Source: Propionibacteriaceae bacterium UBA4569 (GTDB lineage Bacteria; Actinomycetota; Actinomycetes; Propionibacteriales; Propionibacteriaceae). From it: DNA of 9,229 nt. A program made the translations under genes and the position numbers. Below are positions 1 to 7,879 of this stretch, one piece after another. Numbering within the stretch: position 1 is the first letter of the stretch; the number at the start of each line of letters is the position of its first letter. Where the stretch lies: contig DGKN01000145.1 of NCBI GenBank assembly GCA_002387005.1, positions 1 to 9,229 of the forward strand, in the 5' to 3' direction. Below the pieces are notes generated by a model. It made no database searches, was not told where the DNA came from, and saw nothing but the letters and a program-made list of their open reading frames with translations.

Positions 1-1
1 C

Positions 2-1009
2 TATGTCGTGCTGCTCGTCGACGGGCTCGGTCATCAGTTGCTCGCGCGCCATCTGGGCGATGTGGACCACCTGTCCGATCTGTTCGGAACTGCCCAACGG
101 CTCACCGCAGGTGTTCCCTCCACCACCGCCACCTCACTGACCTGCCTGGGGACCGGCTGTGCTCCCGGACGCCACGGCGTGGCCGGCTATGCCTTCCGCT
201 CACCAGAGTCCGGGGGCGTGATGAATGCGTTGACGTGGGAGGGCGGCCCCGAGGACGTGGCTGGCTTCCAGCCCGTCGAGACCGTCTTCGAGCAGGCCGC
301 TGCCGCCGGTGTCGCGGTGACCTCGGTCGCCCCCGCCCGCTTCGAGGCCAGCGGCCTGACCCGGGCGGCCCTGCGCGGTCCCGACTTCGTCGCCATGCTC
401 GACGAGTCGGACCTGGCGCTGCGCATCATGGAGACCGTCCGCGCCTCGCGCCGCGGCGAGCGAAGCCTGGTCTACGTCTACGAGCGCGCCCTGGACCACG
501 CCGGCCATGGCAAGGGCGTCGGCTCCGATCGCTGGCTGGAGGTGCTGCGCCGCGTCGACCTGTTCACCAAGCTGCTGCGTGAAGAACTGGACGACGACGT
601 CGTGCTGCTGGTCACCGGTGACCACGGCATGGTCGACATCGCCCAGGACCGGATGATCATGGTCGAGGACGAGCCCGGCCTGTTGAACGGCGTCGACCTG
701 TTCGCTGGCGAGGGACGCCTGCGCCAGCTGTACACCAGCAGTGCCGACCAGGTCGCCCGCCGTTGGCGCTCCCGGCTGGGGGAGCGCGCCTGGGTGGTCA
801 GCCGGGAGGAAGCGGTGGACGCTGGCTGGTTCGGGCCCCTGGACGAGCGTGTTGCAGACCGCTTCGGGGACGTACTGGTGGCGATGCGCACCGACTGGGC
901 CGTGATGACCAGGGCATTGCCGCGCGAGCTCACGCTGGTGGGCCAGCACGGATCCTTGACCGAGGCCGAGATGGCCGTCCCCCTGCTCGTCGATGCTGGA
1001 GCCCCCTGA
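2..1009 (+). CDS. Alkaline phosphatase superfamily hydrolase (nucleotide pyrophosphatase/phosphodiesterase-like), 5' partial
   Basis: The reading frame is open to the left edge (codons Y-V-V precede LLVDGLG), so the true start lies upstream and probably only a few dozen residues are missing. The metal-site layout of the alkaline phosphatase superfamily is visible in order: an Asp in LLVDGLG (codon at 20-22), a Thr-rich nucleophile segment PSTTATSLTCLGTG (Thr codons at 122-127) followed by GRHGVAGY, Asp-His in LDHAGHG (494-499), GDHGM (Asp and His at 620-625), and a last His in GQHGS near the C-terminus. Members of this family hydrolyse phosphomonoesters or phosphodiesters such as nucleotides using two bound metals; the substrate here cannot be told. 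No membrane segment is seen in the visible part. The stop shares one base with the tdk start (TGATG), so the two genes are co-transcribed. Family assignment is firm; the exact function is open. Confidence 0.88.
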   Translation, partial: YVVLLVDGLGHQLLARHLGDVDHLSDLFGTAQRLTAGVPSTTATSLTCLGTGCAPGRHGVAGYAFRSPESGGVMNALTWEGGPEDVAGFQPVETVFEQAAAAGVAVTSVAPARFEASGLTRAALRGPDFVAMLDESDLALRIMETVRASRRGERSLVYVYERALDHAGHGKGVGSDRWLEVLRRVDLFTKLLREELDDDVVLLVTGDHGMVDIAQDRMIMVEDEPGLLNGVDLFAGEGRLRQLYTSSADQVARRWRSRLGERAWVVSREEAVDAGWFGPLDERVADRFGDVLVAMRTDWAVMTRALPRELTLVGQHGSLTEAEMAVPLLVDAGAP

Positions 1010-1665
1010 TGCCCGAACTGGTCTTCTTCACCGGACCCATGGATTGCGGCAAGTCGACGCTCGCGCTGCAGATGGACCATACGCAGAGCGCCCACGATCG
1101 CCGCGGCCACCTCTACTCCCGCTTCGACCGCGCCGGCCAGGCCCGGATCACCAGCCGGATCGGGCTGTCTCGCACCGCGACAGAGGTGGACGACGACTTC
1201 GACTTCTGGGAGAACGTCGTCGGCATGCTCACCTCCGGCGTGCAGCTTGACTACCTGATCTGCGACGAGACCCAGTTCTATCCGGCCGTCCAGATCGACC
1301 AGCTCGCCCGAGTCGTCGACGAGCTGGAGCTGGACGTCTTCTGCTTCGGGATCATGGCTGACTTCCGTACCGAGATGTTCCCCGCCTCCAAGCGCCTGGT
1401 GGAACTCGCCGACCGGGTGGAGACCCTGCAGGTGCAACCCCTGTGCTGGTGCGGAAAGCGCGCCACCCACAATGCCCGCACCGTCAACGGCGTGATGGTC
1501 ACCGAGGGATCGCAGGTGGTGGTCGGCGACACCTCTCCCGATGCCCCCGCCGACGTGGTGAAGTACGAGGTGTTGTGCCGCAAGCACCACCGCCAGCGCC
1601 TGACCAAGGCCAGCGTCGGCATGGCCCTGCACGAGCCGCAGCTTCCCTTCGAGGAGAGCCAGTGA
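1009..1665 (+). CDS. tdk: Thymidine kinase (type II, TK1/E. coli Tdk-like)
   Basis: Cytosolic salvage enzyme that phosphorylates thymidine to dTMP with ATP; 218 residues, close to the family's usual 190-220. The P-loop is GPMDCGKST (residues 9-17). The catalytic carboxylate lies in CDETQF (E87). An IGLS segment and the DFRTEMF block (E. coli: DFRGELF) follow. The structural zinc site is complete in the E. coli pattern, with C146-x-C148 in LCWCGKR and C190/H193 in LCRKHH. The lasso region GSQVVVGD that closes on the base is present. The ATG at 1009 is chosen because MPELVFFTG matches the family N-terminus exactly and a GGAG sits at 998-1001; a longer open frame upstream is only a shadow. The gene overlaps the hydrolase before it by 1 nt and the sulfurtransferase after it by 4 nt, indicating a tightly coupled operon. 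Confidence 0.96.
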   Translation: MPELVFFTGPMDCGKSTLALQMDHTQSAHDRRGHLYSRFDRAGQARITSRIGLSRTATEVDDDFDFWENVVGMLTSGVQLDYLICDETQFYPAVQIDQLARVVDELELDVFCFGIMADFRTEMFPASKRLVELADRVETLQVQPLCWCGKRATHNARTVNGVMVTEGSQVVVGDTSPDAPADVVKYEVLCRKHHRQRLTKASVGMALHEPQLPFEESQ

Positions 1666-2537
1666 ACGCGTCCGACGGCCTCAACCCGCTGATCAGTGCC
1701 AGCGAACTGCTTGATGCACTCGATGGTGGCGCGCCGCTGGTGTTGGTGGACGCGCGCTTCTGGCTGGGCCAGCACGGGCGTGGTCGCGCCGCCTACGAGG
1801 CCGGACACATCCCGGGTGCGCGCTTCGTCGACGTGGACGAGGAACTTGCCGAGCCGGCGCGCGGTGACGGGATCCGGCCCGGGACGAGTGCCCGCGGTCG
1901 CCATCCCCGCCCCAGCGCCGAGCGGCTGGCGGGTGCCGTCGGCCGTCTGGGCATCAACGACGACTCCTGTGTGGTCGTGTACGACCAGGGCACCTCGCTG
2001 GCGGCCGCGTGGTTCCGCTGGCTGCTGCGCGACGCAGGCCAGCTCAACATCCGCGTGCTCGACGGTGGCTTCGCAGCCTGGCAGGCCGCCGGGGGAGCGG
2101 TGTCCACCGATGAGCCCGCCGACGGCACGGGATCATTCGTGCCGCAGCCTGGCCAGTTGACTGCACTCACAGTGGACGAGGTCCCAGGCTTCCTGGCCGC
2201 CGGTCACCAGCTGGTCGATGTCCGCGCTGCCGAGCGTTTCCGCGGCGAGACCGAACCGGTGGACCCCATTGCTGGGCACATCCCCGGTGCCAGCAACCTG
2301 CCCGCCAGCACCCTGCAGCAGGCGGACGGACGCTTCCTGCCCGCCGCCGACCTGCGCGTCCACCTGTCGGGTATCGCGGCCGGGGACGCCTTCAGCTGTG
2401 GCTCCGGGCTCACCGCATCCCAGGCCCTGCTGGCCGCCGAGTCGGCAGGAATCGAGGGCCTGGCGATCTACCCCGGTTCGTGGTCGGAGTGGATCGCCGA
2501 CCCCGCTCGCCCGGTTGCTGTCGGTGGCGGCGTGTAG
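1662..2537 (+). CDS. sseA: Sulfurtransferase, two rhodanese domains (3-mercaptopyruvate/thiosulfate type)
   Basis: Moves sulfane sulfur from 3-mercaptopyruvate or thiosulfate to an acceptor thiol or cyanide through a cysteine persulfide. The protein is 291 residues with an inactive N-terminal rhodanese domain (about 12-140; [36 protein letters not shown]) and an active C-terminal domain (about 165-287; [20 protein letters not shown]). The active-site loop is CGSGLTAS with nucleophile C246. The uncharged CGSG start of the loop resembles mercaptopyruvate sulfurtransferases (CGSGVTA) rather than thiosulfate ones (CRKGVTA), so mercaptopyruvate is the more likely donor; this is inferred, not shown. 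The GTG start overlaps the tdk stop (GTGA) and has a GAGGAG ribosome-binding site at 1651-1656 inside tdk. There is no signal peptide, so it is cytoplasmic. It is the last gene of the operon. The symbol is by family and is less certain than the function. Confidence 0.93.
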   Translation: MNASDGLNPLISASELLDALDGGAPLVLVDARFWLGQHGRGRAAYEAGHIPGARFVDVDEELAEPARGDGIRPGTSARGRHPRPSAERLAGAVGRLGINDDSCVVVYDQGTSLAAAWFRWLLRDAGQLNIRVLDGGFAAWQAAGGAVSTDEPADGTGSFVPQPGQLTALTVDEVPGFLAAGHQLVDVRAAERFRGETEPVDPIAGHIPGASNLPASTLQQADGRFLPAADLRVHLSGIAAGDAFSCGSGLTASQALLAAESAGIEGLAIYPGSWSEWIADPARPVAVGGGV

Positions 2538-2561
2538 GTTGGCCGGAGCACGCACGGGAGC

Positions 2562-2583
2562 GGAGAGGCACCGGTGTGTCTCC
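2562..2583. promoter_or_regulatory. Imperfect 22-nt inverted repeat upstream of aceE (possible operator)
   Basis: The outer arms GGAGA and TCTCC are perfect. Inside them lie one G-G mismatch, one G-T pair, and a perfect CACCGGTG core, so 9 of 11 position pairs are Watson-Crick complementary with no loop. This two-fold symmetry suits a dimeric DNA-binding protein better than an RNA hairpin. It sits in the 140-nt gap after sseA, about 95 bp before the aceE start, where a regulator of pyruvate dehydrogenase could bind. It does not match the GlxR/CRP type site (TGTGA-N6-TCACA). No T-run follows, so it is a poor terminator. In a GC-rich genome such symmetry can arise by chance. Confidence 0.3.
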
Positions 2584-2665
2584 AGCGCTGGCGCACCGCA
2601 CCCGGACAGTGAATGATGGTGCCTGCGCGCCCGCCTTCGGTGGGTTCGCGGCGATCAGCCACGAG

Positions 2666-2671
2666 AAAGGA
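2666..2671 (+). promoter_or_regulatory. Ribosome binding site that sets the aceE start
   Basis: AAAGGA lies six bases before the GTG at 2678, good Shine-Dalgarno complementarity and spacing. The frame stays open further upstream, so this site decides the start; the downstream protein then begins with the Glu/Pro-rich stretch expected at the N-terminus of AceE. Confidence 0.7.
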
Positions 2672-2677
2672 CGCAGC

Positions 2678-5443
2678 GTGATCCCACGCGAGGAACCCGG
2701 ACCGATCATCAACGGCCTGCCCACCAACCTCCCCGACACCGATCCGGAGGAGACCTCGGAGTGGCTCGAGTCGCTCGACGGCATCATTGACGCCGAGGGC
2801 CGCAACCGGGCCCGGTACGTGATGCTGAAGCTGCTGGAGCGTGCCCGCGAGCGCCAGATCGGCGTCCCCAGTCTCACCAGCACGGACTTCGTGAACACGA
2901 TCCCGGCGTCCTCCGAACCCGCCTACCCCGGCGACGAGGCCCTGGAGCGCGGCTACCGCCGCCTGCTGCGCTGGAATGCCGCGATCATGGTGCACCGCGC
3001 GCAGCGTCCCGGCGTGGGCGTCGGTGGCCACATCGCTTCCTATGCCTCGGCCGCGACTCTCTACGAGGTCGGCCTGAATCACTTCTGGCGCGGCCAGGAC
3101 CACCCCGGTGGTGGCGATCAGGTCTTCTTCCAGGGCCACGCCAGCCCCGGCATGTACGCGCGCGCCTTCCTCGAGGGGCGCCTCGACGAGAACGACCTGG
3201 ACGGCTTCCGCCAGGAGAAGAGCCACATCGTCGACGGCAAGATCCGCGCCCTGCCGAGTTACCCGCACCCGCGCCAGCTGCAGGACTTCTGGCAGTTCCC
3301 GACCGTGAGCATGGGCATCGGCCCGATGAATGCGATCTACCAGGCGCAGTTCAACCGCTATCTGCACAACCGTGGCCTCAAGGACACCGCCGAGCAGCGC
3401 GTCTGGGCCTTCCTCGGTGACGGCGAGATGGACGAGCCGGAGTCGCGCGGCCTGCTGCAGCTGGCCGCCAACGAAGGCCTCGACAACCTGACCTTCGTCG
3501 TCAACTGCAATCTGCAGCGCCTCGACGGCCCCGTGCGTGGCAACGGCAAGATCATGCAGGAGCTGGAGGCCTTCTTCCGCGGCGCCGGCTGGAATGTGAT
3601 CAAGGTCGTCTGGGGTCGCGAGTGGGACCAGCTGCTGGCACAGGACACCGACGGTGCCCTGGTCAACCTGATGAACACCGTCACCGACGGTGACTACCAG
3701 ACCTTCAAGGCCAACGACGGCGCATACGTCCGCGAGCACTTCTTCAACCGTGATCCACGCACCGCCGACATGGTCAAGGACTGGTCCGACGACCAGATCT
3801 GGAACCTCAAGCGCGGCGGCCACGACTACCAGAAGGTCTACGCGGCCTACAAGTCCGCCTCCGAGTTCAACGGGGCGCCGACGGTCATCCTGGCCCACAC
3901 CATCAAGGGCTACTTCCTGGGCACGCACTTCGCTGGCCGCAATGCCACGCACCAGATGAAGAAGCTGGCGCTGGACGACCTCAAGGGCTTCCGCGACCGC
4001 CTGCAGATGCCGGTGACCGATGCGCAGCTCGAGGCCGATCCCTACCGTCCGCCGTACATCAACCCCGGTGCCGACGACGAGCGCATCCAGTACCTGATGG
4101 AGCGTCGCCGTGAGCTCGGCGGTTTCGTCCCCGAGCGCCGCAAGAAGGTCTCCCAGGCCCTCAAGCTGCCTGACGACAAGGCCTACGCCGGTGTGAAGAA
4201 GGGTTCGGGCAACCAGCAGATCGCCACCACCATGGCCTTCGTCCGGTTGCTGAAGGACATGATGCGCGACAAGGAGTTCGCGCCGCGCGTCGTCCCGATC
4301 ATCCCCGACGAGGCCCGCACCTTCGGCATGGACTCGTTCTTCCCGACGATCAAGATCTACAACCCGCACGGGCAGAACTACACGCCGGTGGACCACGAGC
4401 TGATGCTCAGCTACCGCGAGGCCAAGAACGGCCAGATCCTGCACACGGGCATCAACGAGGCCGGTTCGGTTGCGGCGTTCACGGCCGCCTCGACGGCCTA
4501 CTCGACGCACGGCGTGGCGATGGTGCCCATCTACATCTTCTACTCGATGTTCGGCTTCCAGCGCACGGGCGACTCGATCTGGGCCGCCGCGGACCAGTTG
4601 GGACGCGGATTCATGCTCGGCGCCACCGCAGGTCGAACCACGCTGACCGGTGAGGGCACCCAGCACATGGACGGCCACAGCCAGTTGCTGGCCGCCACGA
4701 ACACCGCGGTGAAGGCCTACGACCCGGCCTACGCCTACGAGATCGCCCACATCGTCCAGGATGGTCTGGAGACGATGTATGGCGATGACCCCAAGGACGT
4801 CATCTACTACCTGACCGTCTACAACGAGCCGCTGGTGCAGCCCGTCGAGCCGGAGAACGTCGACGCCGAGGGCATCAAGAAGGGCATGTACCTGCTCAAG
4901 GAGGGCTCCTTCGAGGGTGTCGGGCAGGACGCGCGTCGCGCCCAGATCCTCGCCTCCGGTGTGGGCGTCCCGTGGGCGCTGGAGGCCCAGGAACTGCTCA
5001 AGGCCGACTTCGGGATCGTCGCGGACGTCTGGTCGGTGACCAGCTGGAACGAGCTCCGCCACGACGGCCTGGCCGCCGACGAGCACAACTTCCTGTACCC
5101 GGACGAGGAGCCGAAGGTCGCCTATGTGACCCAGAGGCTGGCCGATCGTCCCGGCCCGGTCGTCGCGGTCAGCGACTACATGCGCCAGGTGCAGGACCAG
5201 ATCCTGAACTGGGTGCCCGGCGACTTCGCCTCCCTGGGCGCGGACGGCTTCGGTTTCTCCGACACTCGCGCCGCGGCCCGTCGCTTCTTCCACATCGACG
5301 GCCCCTCGGTCGCCGTGCGGACGCTGCAGATGCTCGCCGCCCGCGGCGAGGTGCCGGCGGAGTGGCCCAAGCAGGCTGCCGAGAAGTACGACCTGCTCAA
5401 CGTGAACGCTGGCTCCTCCGGCAATGCCGGCGGCGACGCCTGA
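2678..5443 (+). CDS. aceE: Pyruvate dehydrogenase E1 component, homodimeric type
   Basis: Thiamine-diphosphate enzyme that decarboxylates pyruvate and passes the acetyl group to the lipoyl arm of E2, feeding acetyl-CoA to the TCA cycle; cytoplasmic, part of the PDH complex. At 921 residues it has the usual AceE length. The ThDP/Mg motif runs from GDGEMDE (G247-E253) to [10 protein letters not shown] (N276-N278). Other AceE landmarks are H118 in GGHIASY, H154 in FQGHASPG, the active-loop H425 in ATHQMKK (E. coli H407), the catalytic E594 in GINEAGS (E. coli E571), then [20 protein letters not shown] and HMDGHS. The C-terminal transketolase-like domain ends in [14 protein letters not shown], and a short Gly/Ser-rich tail closes the protein. 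The GTG start is supported by an AAAGGA site. The gene stands alone after a 140-nt gap and is closed by a strong terminator; no E2 or E3 gene is nearby, as is common in actinobacteria. Confidence 0.98.
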   Translation: MIPREEPGPIINGLPTNLPDTDPEETSEWLESLDGIIDAEGRNRARYVMLKLLERARERQIGVPSLTSTDFVNTIPASSEPAYPGDEALERGYRRLLRWNAAIMVHRAQRPGVGVGGHIASYASAATLYEVGLNHFWRGQDHPGGGDQVFFQGHASPGMYARAFLEGRLDENDLDGFRQEKSHIVDGKIRALPSYPHPRQLQDFWQFPTVSMGIGPMNAIYQAQFNRYLHNRGLKDTAEQRVWAFLGDGEMDEPESRGLLQLAANEGLDNLTFVVNCNLQRLDGPVRGNGKIMQELEAFFRGAGWNVIKVVWGREWDQLLAQDTDGALVNLMNTVTDGDYQTFKANDGAYVREHFFNRDPRTADMVKDWSDDQIWNLKRGGHDYQKVYAAYKSASEFNGAPTVILAHTIKGYFLGTHFAGRNATHQMKKLALDDLKGFRDRLQMPVTDAQLEADPYRPPYINPGADDERIQYLMERRRELGGFVPERRKKVSQALKLPDDKAYAGVKKGSGNQQIATTMAFVRLLKDMMRDKEFAPRVVPIIPDEARTFGMDSFFPTIKIYNPHGQNYTPVDHELMLSYREAKNGQILHTGINEAGSVAAFTAASTAYSTHGVAMVPIYIFYSMFGFQRTGDSIWAAADQLGRGFMLGATAGRTTLTGEGTQHMDGHSQLLAATNTAVKAYDPAYAYEIAHIVQDGLETMYGDDPKDVIYYLTVYNEPLVQPVEPENVDAEGIKKGMYLLKEGSFEGVGQDARRAQILASGVGVPWALEAQELLKADFGIVADVWSVTSWNELRHDGLAADEHNFLYPDEEPKVAYVTQRLADRPGPVVAVSDYMRQVQDQILNWVPGDFASLGADGFGFSDTRAAARRFFHIDGPSVAVRTLQMLAARGEVPAEWPKQAAEKYDLLNVNAGSSGNAGGDA

Positions 5444-5495
5444 GCCCACGCAACGGGGACACGAAACGGCCACGCACTGCTGAACATGATCTGAC

Positions 5496-5537
5496 GGCGC
5501 CCGTCACCCGACCGGGGTGGCGGGCGCCCCCGCTTTT
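5496..5537 (+). terminator. Rho-independent terminator after aceE
   Basis: A 14-bp stem with one G-T pair (outer arms GGCGCCCG and CGGGCGCC, inner arms TCACCC and GGGTGG) and a 5-nt loop spans 5496-5528. Five bases later there is a TTTT run (5534-5537). It starts 52 nt after the aceE stop and separates aceE from the DUF3052 gene. The T-run is short, as is usual in GC-rich actinobacteria, but the stem is very stable. Confidence 0.85.
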
Positions 5538-5557
5538 CCCTGGGCCCGCCGATCTGG

Positions 5558-5563
5558 CAGGCT
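5558..5563 (+). promoter_or_regulatory. Possible -10 box for the DUF3052 gene (leaderless start)
   Basis: CAGGCT is one base off the actinobacterial TAGGCT-type -10 and ends seven bases before the ATG at 5571, which would put the transcript start at or beside the start codon. A TTTCCC 17 bp upstream is only a weak -35. The G-run directly before the ATG is too close to serve as a ribosome-binding site. The terminator upstream makes a separate promoter necessary unless aceE transcripts read through. Confidence 0.3.
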
Positions 5564-5570
5564 TGGGGGC

Positions 5571-5984
5571 ATGAAGTCAGGCGACACTCCGGCAATCACC
5601 CTGATGGGGTTGGCCGGGGGAATGGTGGTGCAGGAGCTGGGCTGGGACTCCGACGTGGACGAGTCCTTGCGGGACCAGGTGATGGATGCCATCGATGGCG
5701 ACATGGTCGAGGAGGCCCTCGAGGCCGTCGACGCGGTGTTGCTGTGGTGGCGCGACGAGGACGGCGACGTTGCCGATGGCCTCGTCGACTCCATGACCGA
5801 CCTCGCGCCGAATGGGGTGATCTGGCTGATGACACCCAAGGTGGGGCGTCCCGGCTATGTCGACCCGGCGGACTTGGCGGACGGGTGCACCACGGCGGGC
5901 ATGTCGCTCACCTCGTCGGTCAGCCTGGCCGGCGACTGGCAGGCGCACAAGGTCGTCCGTCCCAAGGGCGCCACGCGCGGCTGA
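5571..5984 (+). CDS. DUF3052 family protein
   Basis: Soluble acidic protein of 137 residues with the hallmarks I know from the actinobacterial DUF3052 family: VVQELGWDSDVDESLRDQV near the start, the AVDAVLLWWRDEDGDVADGLVDSMTD block split around the WWRD motif, GVIWLMTPKVGRPGYVDP, and a TAGMSLTSSVS-x-AGDW segment near the end. There are no membrane helices, signal peptide or recognisable catalytic motif, and the function is not established. The family often lies next to aceE in actinobacteria (from memory), as it does here, which suggests but does not prove a link to pyruvate metabolism. The start at 5571 is chosen because the family's conserved part begins shortly after it; the open frame upstream runs into the terminator. 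It converges on the ABC transporter gene with only 31 nt between the two stops and no obvious terminator there. Confidence 0.9.
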   Translation: MKSGDTPAITLMGLAGGMVVQELGWDSDVDESLRDQVMDAIDGDMVEEALEAVDAVLLWWRDEDGDVADGLVDSMTDLAPNGVIWLMTPKVGRPGYVDPADLADGCTTAGMSLTSSVSLAGDWQAHKVVRPKGATRG

Positions 5985-6015
5985 CCTGCCCTGCGCCGTA
6001 CCCGAGCCGTCTGGA

Positions 6016-7812
6016 TCAGGCGGTGATCCCGAACTCCTTGAGGCGCTTCTTGTCACGCTTGGATCCGGATTCCTGCAGCGCCAGCAGTTCTGCGTAGATG
6101 CCACCAGAGGTGGCGAGCTGCTCGGGGGTGCCGACCTCGTCCACCCGTCCGGCCTTCAGGGTGATGATCCGGTCGACGGACGCGATGGTCGACAATCGGT
6201 GCGCGATGATCACGCTGGTGCGCCCGTGCATCAGCCGGTCCAGGCCCTCCTGCACGAGTCGCTCCGACTTGGAGTCGAGCGCACTCGTGGCCTCGTCGAG
6301 CACCAGGATCGGCGCGTCCTTGAGCATGGCCCGGGCCACGGCGATGCGCTGCTTCTCGCCGCCGGAGAGCTTCAGTCCGCGCTCGCCGATCAGGGTGTCG
6401 TAGCCCTGCTCGAAGTTCTTGATGAAGGCCGCGGCGTTGGCCTCACGGGCCGCGACCTCGATCTCGTGGTCGGGGGCGTCAGGGCGGGCGTAGGCGATGT
6501 TCTCGCGGATCGTCCCGCTGAACAGGCTGGCGTCCTGGAAGACGACGCCAACCGAGCTGCGCAAGAGCTCAGCCGGGGTGTCGGCGATGTCGTGGCCCGC
6601 GAGGCACACCGTCCCGGCCCGTGGCGCGTAGAGCCCCAGCAGCAGGCTGACCAGCGTGGTCTTGCCGCCGCCGGACTCACCGACGAAGGCCACCCGCTCA
6701 CCCTGGCCGACGTTGAAGCTGACGCCGTGCAGCACGTCCTCGCCATCCTCGTAGCCGAAGGTGACGTCGTCGAACTCGATCATCGCCATGTCCGTCGGCA
6801 GCTCGCGGCGGTCGGCCACGACGGGAAGCGCCAGCTCCGGACGCTCCTGTTCCTCGGCCATCACGTTGAAGTAGTCCTTGGAACCGGCGATCGCACGCTG
6901 GGAGGTGTCGACGAGGTAGCTCATCATCATCGCCGGCTGCTTGGCCAGGTTGACCAGCTGGATCAGAAGCACCATCACGCCGATGCTGAAGGCACCCTGC
7001 GTGGTGCGGACGAAGATCAGGGTGTAGATGGCGAAGAAGATGACGTTCATGGCACCGCGGCGGGCGGAGTCCATCGCATGCCAGTAGATCGACTGCTGCT
7101 CGGTCAGCCCGATCGTCGCGTCGTAGTGGTCGGTGAAGGTCGTCAGCTCACGACGCTCCTGCACGAAGCTCTTCACGACGCGGATTTGCCCGACCACCTC
7201 GGCGAAGCGTCCACCCGCGATGTCGACGTGGGAGTTCTTCTCGCCCTCCAGTCGCTGCCACCTCTTGCTGGTCAGCGCGGTCAGCCACGTATAGGTGGGG
7301 AAGATCACCAGCAGCAGCAGCGCGATCCACGGCGAGTAGTAGGCGGTGACGGCCAGCGAGGCGACCAGCGTCAGGATCATCGGGAAGAAGTTGTTGCTGG
7401 CGCTCTGCAGGAACTGCGAGGTCTCGGTGATCGAGCGCTGCAGCCGGGAGATGATCGTGCCGGTCAGCGCCGTGTCGAAGTAGCGCTGGGGGAGCAGCAG
7501 CAGCTTGTTGTAGTAGCGCTCCGAGAGACGCGCCCGCAGTCGCGCCGCCATCACATCGCCCAGGTAGCCACCGACATTGGTGATGACGGTGTTGGTGAGG
7601 TATGCGGACAGGAGCGCCACGGCCAGCCAGATGACGATCGTGACACCACGTCCGGTGCCCTGCACGCTGCGGACGACCTCATCGGTCGCCGCCTTGATGA
7701 TGAAGGGGGTCGCGATCCCGGTCGCTGCCGTCAACACGGAACAGATGATGATGCCGATGTAGTACCACCGGAGCTCGCGGACGGCGGCGAGGATCTGGAC
7801 GAGGCTGCGCAC
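6016..7812 (-). CDS. ABC exporter, half-transporter (membrane domain fused to ATPase)
   Basis: Multidrug- or lipid-exporter-type protein of 598 residues, expected to work as a homodimer in the cytoplasmic membrane. The N-terminal half has six predicted helices (about 16-39, 57-80, 142-158, 161-178, 254-270, 276-292) with coupling segments such as YFD-x2-LTGTIISRL and the long loop carrying ERREL. The ATPase domain is complete: A-loop Y354 in FGYEDGE, Walker A GESGGGKT (378-385), Q-loop VFQDASLFSGTI, signature LSGGEKQR (482-489), Walker B ILVLDE with catalytic E507, D-loop SALD, and H-loop H538 in AHRLST. The Lys/Arg-rich C-terminus ends at GITA. The GTG at 7812 gives a normal exporter N-terminus; an open frame continuing to 8193 is the shadow of the nitrilase gene. 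The substrate cannot be inferred, and no regulator or partner half-transporter is adjacent. Confidence 0.95.
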   Translation of the reverse strand: MRSLVQILAAVRELRWYYIGIIICSVLTAATGIATPFIIKAATDEVVRSVQGTGRGVTIVIWLAVALLSAYLTNTVITNVGGYLGDVMAARLRARLSERYYNKLLLLPQRYFDTALTGTIISRLQRSITETSQFLQSASNNFFPMILTLVASLAVTAYYSPWIALLLLVIFPTYTWLTALTSKRWQRLEGEKNSHVDIAGGRFAEVVGQIRVVKSFVQERRELTTFTDHYDATIGLTEQQSIYWHAMDSARRGAMNVIFFAIYTLIFVRTTQGAFSIGVMVLLIQLVNLAKQPAMMMSYLVDTSQRAIAGSKDYFNVMAEEQERPELALPVVADRRELPTDMAMIEFDDVTFGYEDGEDVLHGVSFNVGQGERVAFVGESGGGKTTLVSLLLGLYAPRAGTVCLAGHDIADTPAELLRSSVGVVFQDASLFSGTIRENIAYARPDAPDHEIEVAAREANAAAFIKNFEQGYDTLIGERGLKLSGGEKQRIAVARAMLKDAPILVLDEATSALDSKSERLVQEGLDRLMHGRTSVIIAHRLSTIASVDRIITLKAGRVDEVGTPEQLATSGGIYAELLALQESGSKRDKKRLKEFGITA

Positions 7813-7820
7813 GACGGACG

Positions 7821-7826
7821 AGTCTA
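7821..7826 (-). promoter_or_regulatory. Probable -10 box of the ABC exporter gene (leaderless)
   Basis: Read on the - strand, TAGACT fits the TAnnnT -10 consensus and ends eight bases before the GTG at 7812. No Shine-Dalgarno-like purine run lies between them, so a leaderless transcript beginning at or next to the GTG is the simplest reading. I see no convincing -35 17-18 bp upstream. Confidence 0.45.
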
Positions 7827-7842
7827 CGCCGCGACTGTGCGC

Positions 7843-7872
7843 CGGACCCCACCCCCACAGCTGGCCCACAAT
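7843..7872 (+). promoter_or_regulatory. Probable promoter of the nitrilase-family gene
   Basis: CGGACC (7843-7848, four of six matches to TTGACC) is followed after 18 bp by CACAAT (7867-7872, one base off TACAAT). The -10 ends seven bases before the ATG at 7880 and no ribosome-binding site is visible, again suggesting a leaderless message. It is back to back with the ABC exporter promoter. Confidence 0.4.
7854..7870 (+). repeat. CCCACA direct repeat with 11-bp period in the divergent promoter region
   Basis: Two CCCACA copies (7854-7859 and 7865-7870) are separated by GCTGG, so they lie one helical turn apart on the same DNA face. The second copy overlaps the proposed -10 of the nitrilase gene. 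This could be a tandem binding site for a repressor, but the region is C-rich and the repeat is short. Confidence 0.25.
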
Positions 7873-7879
7873 GGAACCC

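Noticed and set aside
763..1008. Longer thymidine kinase with an upstream start inside the preceding gene
   Set aside because: The added residues are an out-of-frame translation of the hydrolase gene; the family N-terminus matches the ATG at 1009 exactly.
2612..2617. AATGAT as a -10 box for aceE
   Set aside because: It lacks the leading T of TAnnnT and the hexamer 17 bp upstream (TGGCGC) is a poor -35; not enough to call a promoter.
2468..5473. A 1001-codon open frame on the - strand opposite aceE
   Set aside because: It mirrors aceE almost end to end, as expected when GC-rich third positions remove stop codons from the antisense frame. The protein is a low-complexity mix rich in Val, Leu, Arg, Gly and His with no recognisable motif, while the + strand encodes a complete AceE.
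5985..6015. Bidirectional terminator between the DUF3052 gene and the ABC exporter
   Set aside because: The 31 nt between the convergent stops holds no hairpin with a T- or A-run on either side, so none is called.
7871..7879. Alternative ATG start of the hydrolase, three codons upstream
   Set aside because: It overlaps the proposed -10 box and adds only MEP; it remains possible if the transcript starts further upstream.
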